Positions 59,732-64,000 of a stretch of DNA of 64,000 nucleotides are shown here, piece by piece. The stretch's first letter is position 1. Each line of letters opens with the position of its first letter. A model generated the notes under the pieces. That model saw only the letters and a program-made list of their open reading frames with translations. It was not told the DNA's origin and did no database searches. Origin of the DNA: Kitasatospora sp. MAP5-34 (lineage in GTDB: Bacteria; Actinomycetota; Actinomycetes; Streptomycetales; Streptomycetaceae); assembly GCF_029894335.1 (NCBI RefSeq), contig NZ_JARXZC010000021.1, positions 1 through 64,000 of the forward strand, given 5' to 3'. Position numbers and translations under genes: made by a program.

Positions 59732-61627
59732 ATGACCCAGGCGCAAGGTTCCACCGGCCGCCTCCTGGCCGGTCGCTACCGGTTGGTCGGAGTGCTGGGC
59801 CAGGGCGGAATGGGCACGGTGTGGCGGGCCGAGGACGAGATGCTCGGCCGGATCGTCGCGGTCAAGGAACTCCGGATGCACGGCGGCGTGGACGAGGACG
59901 AGAAGCACCGTCTGATCGTCCGGACGCTGCGCGAGGCCAAGGCGACCGCCCGGATCCGGCACACCGCCGCCGTCACCGTCTTCGACGTGGTCGAGGAGGA
60001 CGACCGGCCGTGGATCGTGATGGAGCTGGTCGAGTCCCGCTCGCTGGCGGAGGTCATCAAGGAGGACGGGCCGGTCACGCCGTCCCGGGCCGCCGAGATC
60101 GCGCTCGAACTGCTCGGCGTGCTCGGCGCGGCCCACAGCCACGGCATCCTGCACCGTGACGTCAAGCCGTCGAACGTACTGATCGGCGAGGACGGCCGGG
60201 TGGTGCTCACCGACTTCGGCATCGCCAGCGTCGAGGGGGACACCTCCGTCACCTCCACCGGCATGCTGGTCGGCGCGCCGTCCTACATCTCGCCGGAGCG
60301 GGCGCGCGGTCAGAAGCCGGGGCCGCCCGCCGACATGTGGTCGCTCGGCGGGACGCTGTACGCGATGGTCGAGGGCAAGCCCCCGTACGACCGGGGCTCG
60401 GCGCTCGCCACGCTCACGGCCGTGATGACCGAGGACCTCGCCACGCCCATGAACGCCGGTCCGCTGCGGCCGGTCATCGAAGGGCTGCTGGAGAAGGACC
60501 CGGCACATCGGCTGGACGCCTCCACCACGCGGTCGATGCTCAAGCGGATCGTCGCGGACGAGATCGCCAAGGCCGAGGCCACCACCCAGCTGAAGGTGCC
60601 GGCGCCGCCCGCCGCACGGGAGCGCAAGGCGGCTGCGACGGCCGCTGCGCCGTCGCTCGGCAAGACCGAGAAGGACAGCAAGGACAGCAAGGACAGCAAG
60701 GTCGGCGACAAGCCGAAGGACAAGGCCGGCGACAAGGCCAGGCGCGGGGTCGGCGGGCTGCTGGGGACGGTACGGGTGGGGAGCCGGTCGGCCGAGCCCG
60801 CCGCCGTCCCGGTGGCGGTACCGGCGCCCGTGCCCGTGCCCGTGCCCGCGCCGGTCTCGGCTCCGGCTCCGACCGCCGCGCCCGGCGCGCCGAACCGGCG
60901 CCCGAAGGTGATCGCCGGGGTCGCGCTGATAGTCGCCCTGCTGCTGATAGCGCTGGCGGTGGTCCTGCTGCGGGACGGGACCGGTGGATCGGCCGCCGCG
61001 AAGACCCCGGCGGTGATCGCACCGGCGGCCCACGGGACGCCCGCCGCCGGTTCGGCCGCTGCGTCCTCGTCGCCCTCGCCGTCGGCGAAGCCGTCGGAGA
61101 GCCCCACGACCAGTCCGAGCAGTAGTCCGAGCAGCAGCCCGAGTGCCGACACCAGCCCGAGCCCGAGCGGCAGCCCCGGCGCCGGCTCCGCCGCCGTACC
61201 GGCCGGCTACCACGCGTACCGCGACGACAGCGGCTTCTCGATCAACCTGCCCGACTGGCTCGGCGCGCCCGAGGTCGGCGACAACCGGCGGACCTTCAGC
61301 GGCAACGGCAGCAAGCTGGTCGTCGAGTGGACCGGCCACCCGGACCCGAGCGCGCTCAAGGACTGGCAGGACGAGGCGAGCGGCAACAACTTCAGCAACT
61401 ACCACCAGATCAACCTCGCCGCCATCACCTACCGGACGTGGACCAACGCCGCCGACTGGGAGTGGACCTTCGGCAGCAGCACCACCCTGCACTCGCTCAA
61501 CCGTGGTTTCGTCACCGGCAAGTACGGCTACGCGATCTACTGGACCACCCCGGACTCCCAGTGGAACGCCCCGGCGAGCGTCGACGCCCGGAAGGTCGCG
61601 TTCGACTCGTTCCAACCCGCGCCCTGA
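59732..61627 (+). CDS. Transmembrane Ser/Thr protein kinase with extracellular domain
   Basis: 631 residues. The N-terminal kinase domain has G-loop GQGGMGTVW, K45, HRDVKPSN (D143) and DFG (D161), all needed for catalysis. Residues 275-390 form a low-complexity linker with KDSKDSKDSK and Pro/Val repeats, one helix (about 392-413) follows, then Ser/Pro repeats and an outer domain (GFSINLPDWLGAPEVG). No PASTA repeats, so the ligand is unknown. It heads a row of kinase-like genes. Confidence 0.93.
   Translation: MTQAQGSTGRLLAGRYRLVGVLGQGGMGTVWRAEDEMLGRIVAVKELRMHGGVDEDEKHRLIVRTLREAKATARIRHTAAVTVFDVVEEDDRPWIVMELVESRSLAEVIKEDGPVTPSRAAEIALELLGVLGAAHSHGILHRDVKPSNVLIGEDGRVVLTDFGIASVEGDTSVTSTGMLVGAPSYISPERARGQKPGPPADMWSLGGTLYAMVEGKPPYDRGSALATLTAVMTEDLATPMNAGPLRPVIEGLLEKDPAHRLDASTTRSMLKRIVADEIAKAEATTQLKVPAPPAARERKAAATAAAPSLGKTEKDSKDSKDSKVGDKPKDKAGDKARRGVGGLLGTVRVGSRSAEPAAVPVAVPAPVPVPVPAPVSAPAPTAAPGAPNRRPKVIAGVALIVALLLIALAVVLLRDGTGGSAAAKTPAVIAPAAHGTPAAGSAAASSSPSPSAKPSESPTTSPSSSPSSSPSADTSPSPSGSPGAGSAAVPAGYHAYRDDSGFSINLPDWLGAPEVGDNRRTFSGNGSKLVVEWTGHPDPSALKDWQDEASGNNFSNYHQINLAAITYRTWTNAADWEWTFGSSTTLHSLNRGFVTGKYGYAIYWTTPDSQWNAPASVDARKVAFDSFQPAP
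60671..60700. repeat. Tandem 9-nt repeats in the kinase linker
   Basis: Three in-frame copies of AAGGACAGC encode KDSKDSKDS. They lie in the low-complexity linker before the membrane helix, and copy number could vary without disturbing the frame. Confidence 0.8.
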
Positions 61628-61713
61628 GCACCAGCCGTGAGCGGCCGGGTTTCGCAGTGAGCGACGTACGCTGGCCGGACGGAAGGCCCAACATATTTTC
61701 GTAAGGATGGCTC

Positions 61714-62847
61714 ATGCGAGCAGCGGGCCTGGGGCAGGTGGTGGCCGGACGGTACCGGGTGACGGGCGAGCCGGTGGGGAGCGCCGTACCCGCGCAGGAC
61801 CTCCGCTCCGGTGAGTCCGTGCTGCTGCACGCGCTGGAGCTGCCGGAGCTGTTGCTGGCTGATCAGCTGTCGGCAGGTCAGCTACTGGCCGGTCAGCTTC
61901 TGGCGGATCAGCCGCTCGAGGGCCCCGACCCCGAGTACGGCGGTCGGGTGGCGGCCCGGGTGGCGGCCCGGACGCGGGAGACGCCGTCGCACCCGAGGCT
62001 GTTGCAGGGGATCGAGGTCTTCGCCGACGAGGAGCTGCTCTGGGTCGCGGAGGAGTACCCGGTGGGCGTGCCGCTGGCGGAGCTGGCCGGGGCGGGGCCC
62101 GTCCCGCCGTACCGGGCGGCGGAGATCGCGGCGGACCTCGCGGGCGCGCTGCGGGCCCTGCACGCGCTGGGCCTGGCGCACGGGAACATCTCGTTGGACA
62201 CCGTCCTGGTCTGCGAGGACGGTGCGACCATGCTCGGCGGCCTGCTCCTCGGCGCGGCGGAGGAGACGCTCTGTGCGGAGCTCGGCGGCCCGGTCCCGCG
62301 CCGGGTGTACGAGGCGCGCGCCGTACTGCTGGGCGCCCGGGCCGAGCGCTGGGCGCCCGACCCGGGCCCGCAGGCGGACTGCTGGGCGCTCGGCGTACTG
62401 CTGCACCGGCTGCTCACCGGTCGCGCCCCCTACCCGGAGGACGACCTCCCGACGCTGCTCTCGGCCGTCCGGGACGGCGCCGCCGAACCGGCCGACGGGT
62501 GTGGCCCGCTGCGGCCGCTGGTCGAGCGGCTGCTCCGGCCCGATCCGGCCGCCCGCCCGACGGCGGCAGCGGTCCGGCGCTGGCTGACGGAACTGCTCGC
62601 CTCCTCCCCGGAGCCGTACGGGCCGGAACTGTCCGGGGCGGCACCGCGCGAGCCCGAGGTGCTGCCCGTCGTCCGCCCGCGCGGCCGGCTGGTGCTCCGG
62701 CGGCGGGCGGGCCGGGAGGTGGCGCACGGGCGGCACGCCGGAACGCGTCCGCGGGTGTCGCCGGCGCTGCTCGGCCCGCTGCTGGTGGGCGGGGTGCTGC
62801 TGGCGATGCTGGCGGCACTGGCCGCCGTGGTGGCCCTCGCGGGCTGA
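61714..62847 (+). CDS. Membrane-anchored pseudokinase
   Basis: 377 residues. It follows the kinase outline but lacks the key residues: VAIK-Lys is replaced in SVLLHALELPEL, the HRD-Asp by N158 (HGNISLDTVL), and DFG by MLGG. The glycine loop is weak (GEPVGSAVPAQ). Residues 50-71 form a repeated LLADQ/LLAGQ insert. A C-terminal helix (about 349-377) anchors it to the membrane. It lies between two active kinases and may regulate one of them. Confidence 0.85.
   Translation: MRAAGLGQVVAGRYRVTGEPVGSAVPAQDLRSGESVLLHALELPELLLADQLSAGQLLAGQLLADQPLEGPDPEYGGRVAARVAARTRETPSHPRLLQGIEVFADEELLWVAEEYPVGVPLAELAGAGPVPPYRAAEIAADLAGALRALHALGLAHGNISLDTVLVCEDGATMLGGLLLGAAEETLCAELGGPVPRRVYEARAVLLGARAERWAPDPGPQADCWALGVLLHRLLTGRAPYPEDDLPTLLSAVRDGAAEPADGCGPLRPLVERLLRPDPAARPTAAAVRRWLTELLASSPEPYGPELSGAAPREPEVLPVVRPRGRLVLRRRAGREVAHGRHAGTRPRVSPALLGPLLVGGVLLAMLAALAAVVALAG
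61852..61917. repeat. Imperfect 15-18-nt repeats in the pseudokinase insert
   Basis: Four imperfect units of about 15 nt (for example GGTCAGCTACTGGCC) encode the LLADQ/LLAGQ/LLADQ run at residues 47-68. Related kinase genes have no such insert, so it is a local expansion. Confidence 0.65.
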
Positions 62848-63049
62848 GCGGTCGGGGCCCGGGCTCCGGCGTAGTGGGCCCTGGAGTGTGTGGTCCAAGG
62901 TCACAGGGCGGTTACCTGGACGGGTCGCGATTCCGACGCCGCGTCGGGGCGCCTAATCTGTGCATTGAAGTTGTCCTATCGGTGAGTCAGCGGTGCACCG
63001 GAAACCCCCCGTCAGGGTGACGGTGGGCTGATGAGGGGGAACGGTCGCC

Positions 63050-64000
63050 ATGGGCGTACAGGATCAGTCGGCGCAGCCGAGAGGTGCACAGCGGACGCTG
63101 GCCGGGCGGTACGCCCTGGGGGAGCGGCTCGGCCGTGGCGGGATGGGCACGGTCTGGCGGGCGCAGGACGAGATGCTCGACCGCGAGGTCGCGGTCAAGG
63201 AGCTGACGGTCGGGCACCTCGACGACGAGGACCAGCAGATACTCCAGTCCCGGATGGTGCGCGAGGCGCGCGCCGCCGCGCGGATCAAGCACCCCGGCGT
63301 GATCACCATCCACGACGTGCTGGAGCAGGACGGCCGGCCGTGGATCGTGATGGAGCTGATCGACGGCCGCTCGCTGGCCGATGTGATCAGCCAGGACGGC
63401 ACCCTGGCACCCCGTGAGGCCGCCGAGGTCGGAATGCAGGTGCTCGCCGCCCTGCACCGGGGGCACCAGCTCGGGGTGCTGCACCGGGACGTCAAGCCCG
63501 CCAACGTCCTGCTGGAGCGCGGTACCGGCAGGGTGGTGCTGCTGGACTTCGGCATCGCGGCCCTCGAGGGTTCCGTCGAACTGACCCGCCCCGGCGACCT
63601 GGTGGGCTCGCCCGACTACCTGGCGCCCGAGCGGGCCCAGGGCCAGCGGCCCGGTCCGGCCTCGGACCTCTGGGGTCTCGGCGCGACCCTGTACGCGGCC
63701 GTCGAAGGGGAGTCCCCCTTCCGTCGCACCACGCCGCTCACCACGCTGGCCGCAGTGGTCGGTGACCCGCTGCCCGAGCCGCGCCGGGCCGGAGCGCTCG
63801 GTCCGGTGCTGGCGGCGCTGATGGCCAAGGACCCGGCCGACCGGCCGACGGCGGACGAGGCGTTGCAGATGCTGTCCGAGGTGACGGCGGGTCACACGCT
63901 CGACATCAAGCCACTGCCGAAGCTGCTGCAGAAGGTCCCCACCCAGGCCGTCCCGGTGGTGGACCGGGCGGAGCCGTTGGCGCCCCCGGCGGCGGAGGCG
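63050..64000 (+). CDS. Ser/Thr protein kinase, partial (3' end beyond window)
   Basis: At least 317 residues, cut off by the window end. Kinase motifs are complete: GRGGMGTVW, K50, HRDVKPAN (D147) and DFG (D166). The end (KPLPKLLQKVPTQ...) leads into a Pro/Val/Ala-rich linker; any membrane segment lies outside the window. Start ATG at 63050 behind GAGGGGGA. It is close in sequence to the kinase at 59732, so they may be paralogues. Confidence 0.92.
   Translation, partial: MGVQDQSAQPRGAQRTLAGRYALGERLGRGGMGTVWRAQDEMLDREVAVKELTVGHLDDEDQQILQSRMVREARAAARIKHPGVITIHDVLEQDGRPWIVMELIDGRSLADVISQDGTLAPREAAEVGMQVLAALHRGHQLGVLHRDVKPANVLLERGTGRVVLLDFGIAALEGSVELTRPGDLVGSPDYLAPERAQGQRPGPASDLWGLGATLYAAVEGESPFRRTTPLTTLAAVVGDPLPEPRRAGALGPVLAALMAKDPADRPTADEALQMLSEVTAGHTLDIKPLPKLLQKVPTQAVPVVDRAEPLAPPAAEA

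Noticed and set aside
59681-61615. 644-codon minus-strand frame over the first kinase
   Set aside because: Antisense of a kinase with complete motifs; composition is Arg/Gly-rich.

Overview
The window comes from a high-GC actinomycete chromosome, almost certainly Streptomycetaceae (Streptomyces or a close relative such as Kitasatospora). The evidence is a strong G/C bias at third codon positions, frequent GTG starts, many ATGA/GTGA start-stop overlaps, the S10-spc-alpha ribosomal locus, a His-tailed groEL under double CIRCE control, and the developmental genes whiD and bldM next to a shbA-like sigma factor and guaB. Nothing seen separates the genera.

Layout. 1-430: two broken gene ends meeting head to head. 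430-945: a long leader with a terminator-like hairpin. 946-10750: S10 and spc ribosomal genes (rpsJ to rplO) with a structured internal gap before rpsH, ending in a strong terminator. 11050-18896: secY-adk, map, an inserted mscL carrying a zinc ribbon, infA-rpmJ-rpsM-rpsK-rpoA-rplQ, truA. 19018-31200: an accessory block. It holds a LamG-like membrane protein and a translationally coupled envelope-glycan operon: GT2, acidic membrane protein, GT4, a 774-residue multi-pass protein, GT4, flippase, pyruvyl transferase, GT4. A convergent secreted glycoside hydrolase closes it. 31359-34305: an ABC-F ATPase and rplM-rpsI.

34485-49111 is cell-wall, cofactor and tRNA-modification housekeeping: glmM, coaA, glmS, a Uma2-family nuclease, acpS, NAD(P)HX repair, alr, an alpha/beta hydrolase, tsaE, a 59-codon ORF behind an iron-box-like site, a YkuD-like protein without its catalytic cysteine, tsaB-rimI-tsaD, a small ABM-like protein and a lipoprotein NodB deacetylase. 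49112-53736 holds an RNA-methyltransferase-like gene, groES-groEL and a LysR regulator. 53862-59425 holds whiD, bldM, the sigma factor, guaB and a guaB3-type paralogue. 59732-64000 is a row of three kinase-fold genes: membrane kinase, pseudokinase, and a third kinase cut by the window end.

The most interesting parts are the accessory glycan operon placed inside the ribosomal supercluster, the kinase-pseudokinase-kinase row, a 10-codon leader ORF coupled to bldM behind a sigma-BldN-type promoter, the structured ribosomal leaders, a family of long hairpin repeats between genes, and a set of apparently leaderless promoters. All functional statements rest on reading motifs and gene order; no database search was run.
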